From Planctomycetota bacterium (GTDB lineage: Bacteria; Planctomycetota; Planctomycetia; Pirellulales; Pirellulaceae), in contig VGZN01000003.1 of the NCBI GenBank assembly GCA_016872635.1, positions 1 to 35,279 on the forward strand: DNA of 35,279 nucleotides, read 5' to 3'. This document shows positions 11,159 through 20,627 of the stretch, in pieces. The notes beneath the pieces were generated by a model. That model was given only the letters and a program-made list of their open reading frames with translations, had not been told where the DNA came from and made no database searches. The translations under genes were made by a program, and so were the position numbers. The stretch's first letter is position 1. Each line of letters begins with the position of its first letter.

Positions 11159-11208
11159 TTTTGGGTGAGGAATCGTCGAATTAGTTTCATTTTGCCTGGG
11201 GACTCGAA

Positions 11209-11261
11209 CGTGGACAGTTCTGCGCCAGCTTCGTGCTGAGGCCGCCTCTTTTTTGTCCACA
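11209..11261 (+). terminator. possible structured terminator or structured RNA segment
   Basis: Outer 7-bp inverted repeat GTGGACA (11210-11216)/TGTCCAC (11254-11260) enclosing CAGC-TTCGT-GCTG and GAGG-CCG-CCTC followed by TTTTTT. Confidence 0.35.
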
Positions 11262-11365
11262 AGGTTTTCTTTCTGGCTCTGTCATTTACGATGAAAGAGG
11301 TCATTGAGTCTCGCCCCCATTTGACCGAATCCTTTCCGAGGCAGTCCTAGAACGTTGGGCGTTTC

Positions 11366-12427
11366 ATGACTTCAAGTACTACTCTCAGACAGGTTATTCG
11401 CCGACAGAATATCTGCAGGCAGGCGTTTACCCTCGTTGAACTGCTTGTAGTTATCGCCATCATCGGGATCTTGGTGGGCCTGCTATTGCCGGCGGTTCAA
11501 GCTGCTCGCGAGGCAGCCCGACGAATGTCATGCAGCAACAACATGCGCCAATTGGGAATGGCGATGCACAATTACGAATCGGCCGTAAAACGGATTCCGC
11601 CGAGCGCATGCCTCAACCCCAAGGTTACAACGAATGCCTCATGGAGTGTTCACGGCCGGCTTCTTCCGTACCTGGAACAAAATGTCCTTGCTAATCAGAT
11701 CGACCTGAGCAGGAACTGGTCGAACTACCCGATTCTCAGCCGGTATCGTGTTCCAACCTATGTTTGCCCTTCGGATCCCCGCTCGGATATCGCCCGCGAC
11801 ACCAGCGCGACAGGTAGTGCTGTTCAGTTCTTCCTCTACCCGACCAATTATGCATTCAACCTGGGATCCTGGTTTATTTATGATCCGGTCAGCAATCGTG
11901 GTGGAGACGGGGTAACTTACCCAAACTCTGAATTGCGGCTTGCGCATGTCGTGGACGGGCTGAGCAAGACCCTTTGGGCTGCCGAGGTTCACGCTTGGCA
12001 AGCGTACACACGCAATGGTGGACCACCCACAACGGCAATGCCACAAACCATTCAAGAAGTCGCCGTTATCGCCAACAGCGGGCTGAAGGATCGTATCTTT
12101 CCAGATCGAACAGGGACTGGACGCACCGAATGGACCAATGGCCACTCGCACCACAGTGGCTTTACGGTCACCTTAGGACCTAACACCGTAGTTCCTTTCA
12201 CGTTCAACGGTGTCGTGTACAACATCGACTACAACTCCCAGCAGGAAGGCTCGAGCGCAACTCGTCCGAGTTACGGTGTGTTGACCTCTCGCAGCTGGCA
12301 CGGAGGTTTAGTTCATGTTTGCTTGATGGATGGTTCGGTTCAGCCTATCAATAACAATATCGACATTCGCATTTGGCGAGCCCTCGGAACGCGAGCAGAA
12401 GCGGATTCGTCAGAACTCGAGCAGTAG
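11366..12427 (+). CDS. DUF1559 / type II secretion pseudopilin PulG-like protein (planctomycete H-X9-DG type)
   Basis: FTLVELLVVIAIIGILVGLLLPAVQAAREAARRMSCSNNMRQLGMAMHNYES; C-terminal HVCLMDGSVQPINNNIDIRIWRALGTRAEAD. Confidence 0.97.
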   Translation: MTSSTTLRQVIRRQNICRQAFTLVELLVVIAIIGILVGLLLPAVQAAREAARRMSCSNNMRQLGMAMHNYESAVKRIPPSACLNPKVTTNASWSVHGRLLPYLEQNVLANQIDLSRNWSNYPILSRYRVPTYVCPSDPRSDIARDTSATGSAVQFFLYPTNYAFNLGSWFIYDPVSNRGGDGVTYPNSELRLAHVVDGLSKTLWAAEVHAWQAYTRNGGPPTTAMPQTIQEVAVIANSGLKDRIFPDRTGTGRTEWTNGHSHHSGFTVTLGPNTVVPFTFNGVVYNIDYNSQQEGSSATRPSYGVLTSRSWHGGLVHVCLMDGSVQPINNNIDIRIWRALGTRAEADSSELEQ

Positions 12428-12439
12428 CAGGATGTCGAT

Positions 12440-13006
12440 TTAGTCGTCGAGTCTACTGCTGGCAGCTGGGCGATTCCCAGTGGACATCTTGAGGAGAGAT
12501 TCCAGCGATGGCATATCGCGGCAAATTGCTGTGACGCCTAAAAACTTCTCGATGTTGCTAGCCAATTTGGAACTTACTATCCCTTCGGGAGCATGAAGAT
12601 AAAACAATCGTTCTGCGATTGAAAACTCTTCCGTGGGTGATTTTGCGACCTCGATCGCTCGTAAGTTGGGTTCCTGGGGTAGTTGAGATAGAAAGAAGCA
12701 GTGAACCGTTTCTGCTGCAGTGACGGTTTTGAAAGGATTACCCGCTATAGCGGATTCTAGCGACGCTGGACTTAGCAGGTGGACATACGGTTTGAGTACG
12801 TGGCGGGCTTCTAACCGACGTGCGATCTTTTGCGCCATCGACGAGATCGAACGCGTTGACGACTCGAAGACGATATTGCCGGATTGGTGCAGGATTCGAA
12901 TATTTTCAAAATCCAGCGAACCCATATCGCGTTGTAGATCCGCAAACGGAAGAGGAGTTTTTCCACCGATGTGAACACTTCGCAGAAGTGCGATCCAAGT
13001 TTGCAT
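12440..13006 (-). CDS. DUF1697 domain-containing protein
   Basis: MQTWIALLRSVHIGGKTPLPFADLQRDMGSLDFENIRILHQSGNIVFESS matches the family N-terminal pattern. Confidence 0.88.
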   Translation of the reverse strand: MQTWIALLRSVHIGGKTPLPFADLQRDMGSLDFENIRILHQSGNIVFESSTRSISSMAQKIARRLEARHVLKPYVHLLSPASLESAIAGNPFKTVTAAETVHCFFLSQLPQEPNLRAIEVAKSPTEEFSIAERLFYLHAPEGIVSSKLASNIEKFLGVTAICRDMPSLESLLKMSTGNRPAASSRLDD

Positions 13007-13054
13007 AGTTTGCTGGGCGTCCTAACCGGTTCCCGTAATGTTGAGGGTTACTGG

Positions 13055-14848
13055 TTAGCTTCCTGGATTCGCTGATTTCTTTGGATCGCCGACGATGGCA
13101 ATGCGAAGTTCTCGCAGTTGCTTTTCGCTGACGTAGGATGGTGCTCCCATCATGAGGTCTTCCGCTTTTTGGTTCATCGGGAAGAGGATAACCTCACGGA
13201 TGTTGGGTTCGTCTGCCAACAGCATTACGATTCGGTCTACGCCCGGAGCGGATCCGCCGTGAGGGGGTGCCCCGTACTTGAACGCGTTGATCATTCCACG
13301 GAACTTCTCGTCAACAACGCTTCGGTCATAACCCGCGATCTCAAATGCTTTGTACATGATCTCAGGTTTGTGATTTCGGATGGCACCTGATGAGAGTTCG
13401 ATACCGTTGCACACGATATCGTACTGGTAAGCGAGAATATCGAGTGGGTCTTTTTGCTCGAGGGCTTCCATCTCACCTTGTGGCATCGAGAACGGGTTAT
13501 GGCTGAAGACGACGCGTTGTTCGAGTTCATCCCATTCGTACATGGGAAAGTCGACGATCCAGCAAAACTTAAAGGTGTTTTGCTCGATCAGATCGAGTTC
13601 GGTTCCAACGCGCGTACGGGCTAAGCCGGCGAGTTTCGCTGCGTTCCCGGGTTTGTCGCACGCGAAGAAGACGCCATCGTTCGGACCAAGTCCCATTTTC
13701 TCAACGAGTTGAGCGACGCGTTCTGGGCCCAGATTCTTGGCGATGCCGCCACCCTCACCACCTTTAAAGTTGATGTAGGCCAATCCGGCAAAACCTTCAT
13801 CTCGGGCCCATTGGTTGGTCTGGTCAAAAAAGCTTCGGGGTCGTGTTCCGGCGTTTGGAGCAGGGATGGCCCGCACGACAGCGCCCGCTTCGATACTCTT
13901 TGCAAACACAGCGAATGGTCCGTCTTTGAAAATCTCGGTGACATCGGAGATTTCGATCGGGTTTCGAAGGTCGGGCTTGTCGGAACCGTACTTGAGCATC
14001 GATTCCTTGTACGCGATCCTCGGAAATGGAGGCCTTGTAACCACGCGGCCTTTAGAGAACTCATCGAATACACCGCAGAGGACTGGTTCGATCGCTGCGA
14101 ACACATCCTCCTGGGTGACGAAACTCATCTCGAAGTCGAGCTGATAGAACTCACCAGGCGAGCGGTCAGCGCGTGCGTCTTCATCGCGGAAGCACGGTGC
14201 GATTTGGAAGTACCGATCGAAACCAGCCACCATCAAAAGCTGTTTGAACATTTGCGGTGCTTGGGGCAACGCATAAAACTTGCCGTGATGGATTCGGGAG
14301 GGTACCAAAAAGTCACGAGCCCCTTCCGGGCTCGATGCGGTCAAAATCGGTGTTTGAAATTCCGTGAACCCTTGGTCGATCATGCGTCGCCGCAGGCTCG
14401 AGATGACTTGGCTCCGAAGTACGATGTTGGCGTGCAGTTTTTCGCGCCGCAGATCGAGGAATCGATTTTTCAATCGGACTTCCTCTGGGTACTCGGCATT
14501 CCCAAAAATTGGGAACGGCAATTCGGCTGCCTCTGAGAGGAGGACGACACTTGTCGCTTTCACTTCGATCTCACCCGTTGGGAGATCGAGATTCACTTTG
14601 TCCGCGCCTCGCGAGAGGACTTTACCTTCGATCCGGATCACCGATTCGAGTTTCAGGGATTCGGTCAATGCGAACGCGTCGCTATCTCGATCGACGACCA
14701 CCTGGGTAACCCCATGGTGATCTCTCAAATCGACGAACAGCAAATTGCCGTGATCCCGTTTGCGAAACACCCAACCCGACAACCGAACCGTCTGTCCGAC
14801 ATGGCTAGAGCGGAGTTCGGAACAAAAGTGCGTACGGTAAACGTGCAT
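13055..14848 (-). CDS. aspS: aspartyl-tRNA synthetase (bacterial type with GAD insertion)
   Basis: [101 protein letters not shown]. Confidence 0.98.
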   Translation of the reverse strand: MHVYRTHFCSELRSSHVGQTVRLSGWVFRKRDHGNLLFVDLRDHHGVTQVVVDRDSDAFALTESLKLESVIRIEGKVLSRGADKVNLDLPTGEIEVKATSVVLLSEAAELPFPIFGNAEYPEEVRLKNRFLDLRREKLHANIVLRSQVISSLRRRMIDQGFTEFQTPILTASSPEGARDFLVPSRIHHGKFYALPQAPQMFKQLLMVAGFDRYFQIAPCFRDEDARADRSPGEFYQLDFEMSFVTQEDVFAAIEPVLCGVFDEFSKGRVVTRPPFPRIAYKESMLKYGSDKPDLRNPIEISDVTEIFKDGPFAVFAKSIEAGAVVRAIPAPNAGTRPRSFFDQTNQWARDEGFAGLAYINFKGGEGGGIAKNLGPERVAQLVEKMGLGPNDGVFFACDKPGNAAKLAGLARTRVGTELDLIEQNTFKFCWIVDFPMYEWDELEQRVVFSHNPFSMPQGEMEALEQKDPLDILAYQYDIVCNGIELSSGAIRNHKPEIMYKAFEIAGYDRSVVDEKFRGMINAFKYGAPPHGGSAPGVDRIVMLLADEPNIREVILFPMNQKAEDLMMGAPSYVSEKQLRELRIAIVGDPKKSANPGS

Positions 14849-14850
14849 GC

Positions 14851-17800
14851 TTAGGAAACTTTCGCGGCAGCTCGAGCAGCTTGTTCTCGTTTGGCCAACC
14901 AGAGAAGAATCGGAGCTGCAACGAAGATGGAACTATAGGTACCGACGAGGATCCCGATCAGCAAGCAGAATGCAAACCCGTGAATCCCTTCACCGCCCCA
15001 AATGTACATGAGCAAAATTGCGACGATGGTTGTCGACGAGGTCAACAGAGTACGGCTCAAGGTTTGAGTCACGCTCGCATTGATCATCTTTTCGGTCAAA
15101 TTTGGACTCTTTCCCTTTACTTCGCGGATTCGATCGAACACCACGATCGTGTCGTTCAATGAGTAGCCGATGATGGTCAAGATTGCCGCCACGATCGTTA
15201 GGGAAATTTTGAAATCGTCGAGGAGCAAGAACCCGAGGGGTTTGAATAGCCAGTGACTGATCGCAATGCATGCAATCGTGATCAGCACGTCGTGGACCAA
15301 CGCTATAACCGCGGCGATGCCGTAGGAAACCTTATTGAATCGGAACCAGATGTACATGGTGATGAAGACCAAGCTGAGCAGCAAACCTGCGATGGCTCGT
15401 TGTTGCATTTCGTCAGCGACACGACCTTCGATTTTGCTGAACGACTGGAACACAGGTTTGGTTCGGACTTGTTCTGCCATCTTGCCGAGAAGTGCCGAAG
15501 TGGTTGCTTCGTCAAATGGAAGTTTTACATTCCAGCGGCTGTAACCGACGTCAGAGCTTCGGTTCCAGTTGGTTGCATCGGTAGGTTCCAACTCGATCTG
15601 TGCTTCGACCAAAGTCTTGCCAGAATCGAGTGCGGCTTTAACGAGCCCTTCAGCGACTTGGGACGAGTTCAGCTTTGCGGCTCCCTCCCCTTTGGTTGCG
15701 CGAAAGAGGAGTTCGGCGTTGGTGTATACCGTCGGTGTGACCGGTGCGGCTTCCGCAGCACCGATGCTCGGTGGGATCGATGTGGCTTCAGCAACCGGGG
15801 GTGCTGCTGTCTCCGAACCAGTGGGAGTCGCTGCGGATGCTGGCTGCTCAGGAGTGGCTGGAGGAGTCTGCCCGTCTGCAGGGGCAGCGGCTGGGTCCTG
15901 ATAGGAGACCAATTGGACCTTGCGATTGCGCATCCAATTGGACTGGCTCGTGCCCAGGATCTTGGCGTCCATGTCATAGGTTACCAAGGATACACCCGAA
16001 GCACCTGAGAAGTTCTTTAGGAGTCGATCCTTGACATCCGCTTCGTCCTTGAGCGAGACGTCGAGCTTGTAGACAGAGTTTTTGTCGAACTCCTTCATCT
16101 CAACGTTCGTCAAAGTTGTTTGGATAGGCAGGCCGTTTTTGTCTTCACTGAACGCCTTGGTGGCGATGTCGCGAACCTTGTCTGGCTCGAGGCCTTTATC
16201 GAGAACGAACACGACCGAAGTCCCGCCGTTGAAGTCGATATCGAGGATTTCACGTCCCCGAAGGAAGGTGGCAACCAATCCGATCAAAATCAACAAACCG
16301 GAAAGCGTATAGCAAACATTGCGGTACTTGAGGAAGTCGATGTCGCCGAGGCCGAACAAAGCACGCTTGCCGGCGTTCACGTAGTCGGACATTCCCAGCC
16401 AAGCGAATCCCCATCGTTCGGCGACTTCGAAAATCTTGTGAGCAAAAAAGACCGCGGTGAACATGCTGATCGCCAAACCGATGATCAGAGTGATCGCAAA
16501 GCCTTTGATCTGTTCGGTGCCAACGTAATAGAGGACGACCGCGCTGATAAGCGTCGTGAGGTTCGAGTCGAAAATGGTGGTCCACGCGCGATCGAAGCCG
16601 TTGCGGATCGCCATGCGAGGCGTCGCTCTCTTTTCGGTCTCTTCACGAATACGTTCGAACACGAGGACGTTCGCATCGACGCTCATACCAACCGACAGCA
16701 CCAAGCCTGCCAAGCCGGCGAGGGTAAGAGGTTGTCGGAACAGCATCATGCACGCCAGGATCATCAATAGATTCAAAACCAAAGCTACGGTCGCAATCAC
16801 ACCGGAGAATCGGTAATAAGCGATCACGCAAAGAATCGTCATAACCAAAGAGGCCAAGCTGGCAAACTTGCCTTTGTTGATGGCGTCCTTACCCATGCTA
16901 GCGCCGACGATGTTTTGGCTGATAGGCTCCTTGCTGATAGCACCTGGCAATGATCCAGAGTTCAAGATCTGAACGAGGAACTCAACGTCCTTGAGGGTGA
17001 ACACGCCTTGGATAACACCTTCACCGCGGATCGGGCTGTTCAAGTTCGGAGCCGACAGCACGGCACCATCGAGGAGGATCGCCATGCGGCGCTTGAAGCC
17101 AGTGTTGGGCATCGGTTGGTTTGCACCAGTCAGTTGCAACATCTTTTCAGCACCACCAGCGGTCATGGTGAATGCCACTTCGTAGTTTCCGTTCTTTCCG
17201 AACTCGACCTTAGCACGAGACAGGTCGGAACCGTTGACGACCGTGTAGGGTTTGCCACCCTTTTGCAGAGAAAGAAGCATGTCGACTTCCTTGATGCCTT
17301 GACTTTCGAGCCATCGCTCGAAGTCGCCAGCTCGACCGGTAATTACTGGATTCAGAATGGTTCCTTTGCGGGCGTCGCGAATGGTGTCACCAGGTTCATA
17401 ACCTTCGATCTGCTTCGCTCCGTTCTGCTCGGCGCCCCGGCCTAACCGTCGCCATATCCCGGAGACTTCTTCCTTGCCAGTTTCCTTGTTGACCAAATAG
17501 ACATCCGTTCGCATTCGAACATCCGCATTCGGATCTTCCGCTTGGGTTCGAGCAGCCTTGATCAAGTCATCGTGGTCATTTTGATTGGCGACAATACGGA
17601 ACTGCAGAATCCCTGCGTTGGTGATCTTGCGTTTGACTTCCTCGATCTCAGATGCTTCCACATCGGCGATCACAATTTCAATCTTGTCGTCGCCGGCTGG
17701 ACGTACCACCGACTCATTCATGCCAGTTGGATTAATACGGTTTAGAAGGGGGGCTACGAAGTCCTTAGCGGTGACCCGGGTGCCGGAGTTTCCGACCGTG

Positions 17801-18108
17801 GTCTGATCGATCTGATAGATCAAATTAGTACCACCCTTGATGTCCGGCCCCAATTTGAGCGTGCCCGTCGCCAGCACGATCCCCGTTGCGATGATCGCCA
17901 TTAGGATCCAGCTAAAGGCGCCCGCGTATGTCGGCATCTTCAATCCTGTTGAAAGGAATTTGCCGAGTACAAACGGCACGATCACCGCGAGCAAAAACAA
18001 TCCAACGGATAGCAGTCCCGACGAATCGGTTACCGTCGAGGTCCCTGACCCAAGCGCAGGGGCCTGAGACGATTGTGCGAGCACAAAGCTAAATAGGCTT
18101 TCCAACAT
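14851..18108 (-). CDS. secDF: protein translocase subunit SecDF (SecD-SecF fusion)
   Basis: Sec[41 protein letters not shown]; Sec[35 protein letters not shown]. 1085 aa fusion. Confidence 0.97.
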   Translation of the reverse strand: MLESLFSFVLAQSSQAPALGSGTSTVTDSSGLLSVGLFLLAVIVPFVLGKFLSTGLKMPTYAGAFSWILMAIIATGIVLATGTLKLGPDIKGGTNLIYQIDQTTVGNSGTRVTAKDFVAPLLNRINPTGMNESVVRPAGDDKIEIVIADVEASEIEEVKRKITNAGILQFRIVANQNDHDDLIKAARTQAEDPNADVRMRTDVYLVNKETGKEEVSGIWRRLGRGAEQNGAKQIEGYEPGDTIRDARKGTILNPVITGRAGDFERWLESQGIKEVDMLLSLQKGGKPYTVVNGSDLSRAKVEFGKNGNYEVAFTMTAGGAEKMLQLTGANQPMPNTGFKRRMAILLDGAVLSAPNLNSPIRGEGVIQGVFTLKDVEFLVQILNSGSLPGAISKEPISQNIVGASMGKDAINKGKFASLASLVMTILCVIAYYRFSGVIATVALVLNLLMILACMMLFRQPLTLAGLAGLVLSVGMSVDANVLVFERIREETEKRATPRMAIRNGFDRAWTTIFDSNLTTLISAVVLYYVGTEQIKGFAITLIIGLAISMFTAVFFAHKIFEVAERWGFAWLGMSDYVNAGKRALFGLGDIDFLKYRNVCYTLSGLLILIGLVATFLRGREILDIDFNGGTSVVFVLDKGLEPDKVRDIATKAFSEDKNGLPIQTTLTNVEMKEFDKNSVYKLDVSLKDEADVKDRLLKNFSGASGVSLVTYDMDAKILGTSQSNWMRNRKVQLVSYQDPAAAPADGQTPPATPEQPASAATPTGSETAAPPVAEATSIPPSIGAAEAAPVTPTVYTNAELLFRATKGEGAAKLNSSQVAEGLVKAALDSGKTLVEAQIELEPTDATNWNRSSDVGYSRWNVKLPFDEATTSALLGKMAEQVRTKPVFQSFSKIEGRVADEMQQRAIAGLLLSLVFITMYIWFRFNKVSYGIAAVIALVHDVLITIACIAISHWLFKPLGFLLLDDFKISLTIVAAILTIIGYSLNDTIVVFDRIREVKGKSPNLTEKMINASVTQTLSRTLLTSSTTIVAILLMYIWGGEGIHGFAFCLLIGILVGTYSSIFVAAPILLWLAKREQAARAAAKVS

Positions 18109-18115
18109 TGATCTC

Positions 18116-18649
18116 TCAGTCCTTCTTTACGACTCGAATCGTATCGCGATTCACGGTCAATTTTGCATTTGTATTTTCGTCAACGCGAATAGTAACCGTC
18201 CCTGAATCGCTGTTGATGTTTGAGATAACCCCATGAACACCAAACGATGTGACCACACGGTCATTCTTCTTCAAATTCGCCAACAACTGCTCCTGATCGC
18301 GCTGCGCTTTCTTCGAGGAGCGTTGTCCGGGAAGAAAGATCAACAGATAAAATGCCACCATGAATAGGAGTAGAAACGAAATCGGGCTTGAAAAAAACTC
18401 TAACCAAAATTCTTGCGACAGGATCGAAAGCTCTCGCTTTGCTGTCCTTTGCACGATAGGACCTACCGAATCCGTTGCAACCACAGGTACCGGATTAACC
18501 GAGGTCGCCGCCGGTGATGCATTGTTCGAAGGCTCCTGCGCGTGGCCATGGAATGCCATCAATCCCAGCAACAGGCAGCCTATCCAACCGCTTACTTTCG
18601 GAATGCCCATCGGGCTTGCTGATGCTCCAGACAAAATACGAAAACCCAC
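18116..18649 (-). CDS. yajC: preprotein translocase subunit YajC
   Basis: FLLLFMVAFYLLIFLPGQRSSKKAQRDQEQLLANLKKNDRVVTSFGVHGVISNI. 7 bp upstream of secDF. Start may be the ATG at 18610. Confidence 0.93.
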   Translation of the reverse strand: MGFRILSGASASPMGIPKVSGWIGCLLLGLMAFHGHAQEPSNNASPAATSVNPVPVVATDSVGPIVQRTAKRELSILSQEFWLEFFSSPISFLLLFMVAFYLLIFLPGQRSSKKAQRDQEQLLANLKKNDRVVTSFGVHGVISNINSDSGTVTIRVDENTNAKLTVNRDTIRVVKKD

Positions 18650-18723
18650 AAAATCGCAAGAATCGAGCAGTGTACGGCGAGTGAAAATTCGTCACAAGTC
18701 CAACAGAGCGGGGAAAACCAACC

Positions 18724-18816
18724 ATGGCTGACGGGACAAAGCCCCCAAAGATCACAATTTATCCAGCCGGTAAAGGCTCAAGAGTCGATATAGCTTTTGC
18801 CGACAAGGAACGATAA
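18724..18816 (+). CDS. possible small ORF (30 aa)
   Basis: ATG...TAA reading MADGTKPPKITIYPAGKGSRVDIAFADKER. Protein-like composition, below the ORF-track cutoff. No homology evidence. Confidence 0.25.
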   Translation: MADGTKPPKITIYPAGKGSRVDIAFADKER

Positions 18817-18845
18817 AGTCCACGCCGACGACCTGTTTCGCCAGC

Positions 18846-18860
18846 CCAAGGTTCCCTTGG
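18846..18860. repeat. inverted repeat CCAAGG-TTC-CCTTGG in the leader of the 18919 CDS
   Basis: Perfect 6-bp arms with 3-nt loop, followed by TCCCA-AGGA-TGGGA about 20 bp downstream. Confidence 0.4.
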
Positions 18861-18918
18861 AAACACTTCTGGCGAGCCGATTCCCAAGGATGGGATCCTG
18901 TAGAAAGGAATCATTCCA

Positions 18919-20529
18919 ATGCCAGACGCGCGTACCATGCACAGCCCTTATCCACCCGGACAAGGCGCCGCATCCGTTCCCGTGCTATTTACCCTTCCCA
19001 ACGTCCAGCCCGTGATCGCGGCTGCCAGCGTCAAGCAAGAAGAAATAGCTAGAACAGCGAGTCTCGCCACCGAATTACCGAAGGTGGATAGCACCTTGAA
19101 CCCAGCCTCGAACACCGACACTGGATCGGCGGCAGGTGCCGTAAGCCCAATTGCACCAAATGTTTACGGAAAAAAGGCACCCGGATCTGGATCCAAAATT
19201 GGTCATGTTACCAACGCCCTGATCGGTGTACTGTTGTTGGCGGTAGTTTCCTTAACCATCCGTAACTTTGCCCCGACCCATTCCAATTCAGGCAATAACA
19301 ATAATACGAAGTCTGTTGATTCGACAGCAAAACTCATCGATGTGTCCGAATCGGTTCCGGCCGTTTCCTCGGCCCCATTACCATCAACCGGCTCAGCCAC
19401 TGTAGGGGTTAATCCTGTTGCTCCGGGTGTTTCTAGCGGCACTTCAGCCCTTTTGGTGGCTTCGAAGCCGAGCGGTATTAGGCAATCGGATTCGTCGAGT
19501 CCTCGGGGTAATGCGGTTGTTGATGCCGCAGCTGCGGTTGACGCTACAACGGATACGGTCGCAGGAACTCCAGAAAAAAACCAGGAATCTTCATCGGCTG
19601 ACCGCTCTGCTGCGGCCATTGCGGATGACCTTGGTGATGGAACCAAAGAAAATGTAGGAGGGAGCACGTCGGCCGCTCCTTCGGTACCGATGCTTCTCCC
19701 GTCCAAAGAACCAAAGTCAGCTTTGGGAGGCGGGGCATCGCTCCAGCATCCCCAACCATCGAACGACCGTGCTTTGGTCACCCAAGCACCAGCGTCAGGA
19801 CCTTATGGTTCCACCGCAACCACCAGCGCCACTGCGGCACCCAGCGCCCATGCGGTAACCCAAGCTCCAGCGAATCTCGAGGGTAACACTACCGCCGATA
19901 ATGCGGCCATCGGTAAACCGTCGTTGAGTAGCCAAACCAAGTCCAACGTTTCGTTGACGAGCGGTCCTAACCGCTATGTTGGAAATTCGGCATCGGGAGT
20001 TCCAAATGCAGTCGATTCGGATACCCCCAGCCTGAACACGCGAGACATGATTAACCTTCGAAATGGACAACGAACTTCGAAGGGGGTTGTAGGAGGGACG
20101 ACAACGGTCCGAAATCCGAATGCTCGTGGACAAGAAGCGATGAACCCGACTCAGTCGATGTTGATGTCTGGTGAGACATACCCGCCGATCCGAAAGCAAT
20201 ACGAGCCGATCAACATACCTTCCAATGGAGCGCAAGCCCCATCGGCTTACCAGCCAGTGTATCAGCCGTCTCTACAACCAAACACCGTGCTGCAACCCGG
20301 AGTTGCAACCAGTGGAGTTGCAACCAGTGGTCAAGGAGCGGTGACAACTGGCAATGTGATCGCTCAACCACGCATTCCGTATACAGGTAGTTCACCGTCT
20401 CTTGGTGGCCCTGCTGTACCGGTCCCCAACAGTACGCCTCAGCGACCTTTGCAACCTTACACGCCACTTACACCGACGCTTCCGTTACCTGGCGGTACTG
20501 GGTTGGCTCCATCAACTCCGAACCGTTGA
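18919..20529 (+). CDS. low-complexity single-TM membrane protein (Ser/Thr/Ala/Pro/Asn-rich, largely disordered)
   Basis: One TM segment VTNALIGVLLLAVVSLTIRNF near aa 100, long low-complexity C-terminus ending in a Pro-rich tail. AAAGGA upstream of the ATG. Confidence 0.75.
   Translation: MPDARTMHSPYPPGQGAASVPVLFTLPNVQPVIAAASVKQEEIARTASLATELPKVDSTLNPASNTDTGSAAGAVSPIAPNVYGKKAPGSGSKIGHVTNALIGVLLLAVVSLTIRNFAPTHSNSGNNNNTKSVDSTAKLIDVSESVPAVSSAPLPSTGSATVGVNPVAPGVSSGTSALLVASKPSGIRQSDSSSPRGNAVVDAAAAVDATTDTVAGTPEKNQESSSADRSAAAIADDLGDGTKENVGGSTSAAPSVPMLLPSKEPKSALGGGASLQHPQPSNDRALVTQAPASGPYGSTATTSATAAPSAHAVTQAPANLEGNTTADNAAIGKPSLSSQTKSNVSLTSGPNRYVGNSASGVPNAVDSDTPSLNTRDMINLRNGQRTSKGVVGGTTTVRNPNARGQEAMNPTQSMLMSGETYPPIRKQYEPINIPSNGAQAPSAYQPVYQPSLQPNTVLQPGVATSGVATSGQGAVTTGNVIAQPRIPYTGSSPSLGGPAVPVPNSTPQRPLQPYTPLTPTLPLPGGTGLAPSTPNR
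20299..20328 (+). repeat. 15-bp tandem direct repeat (GGAGTTGCAACCAGT x2) inside the CDS
   Basis: ggagttgcaaccagt ggagttgcaaccagt, encodes GVATSGVATS. Confidence 0.85.
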
Positions 20530-20627
20530 TTGATACATGTCACTTCGGACCCAATCCAGTCTAAAGAGACGAAGCACTCAACCATTGAACTATTCGCATC
20601 ATTCCACAAAAGCGCACGGAAACAGTC

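Noticed and set aside
13709-14536. 275-aa plus-strand ORF opposite aspS
   Set aside because: Lies fully antisense to a confidently identified gene; composition is typical of a codon-bias shadow ORF.
15253-16770. Long plus-strand ORFs (251 and 216 aa) opposite secDF
   Set aside because: Antisense to secDF; Cys/Arg/Gly-rich translations with no recognisable domain.
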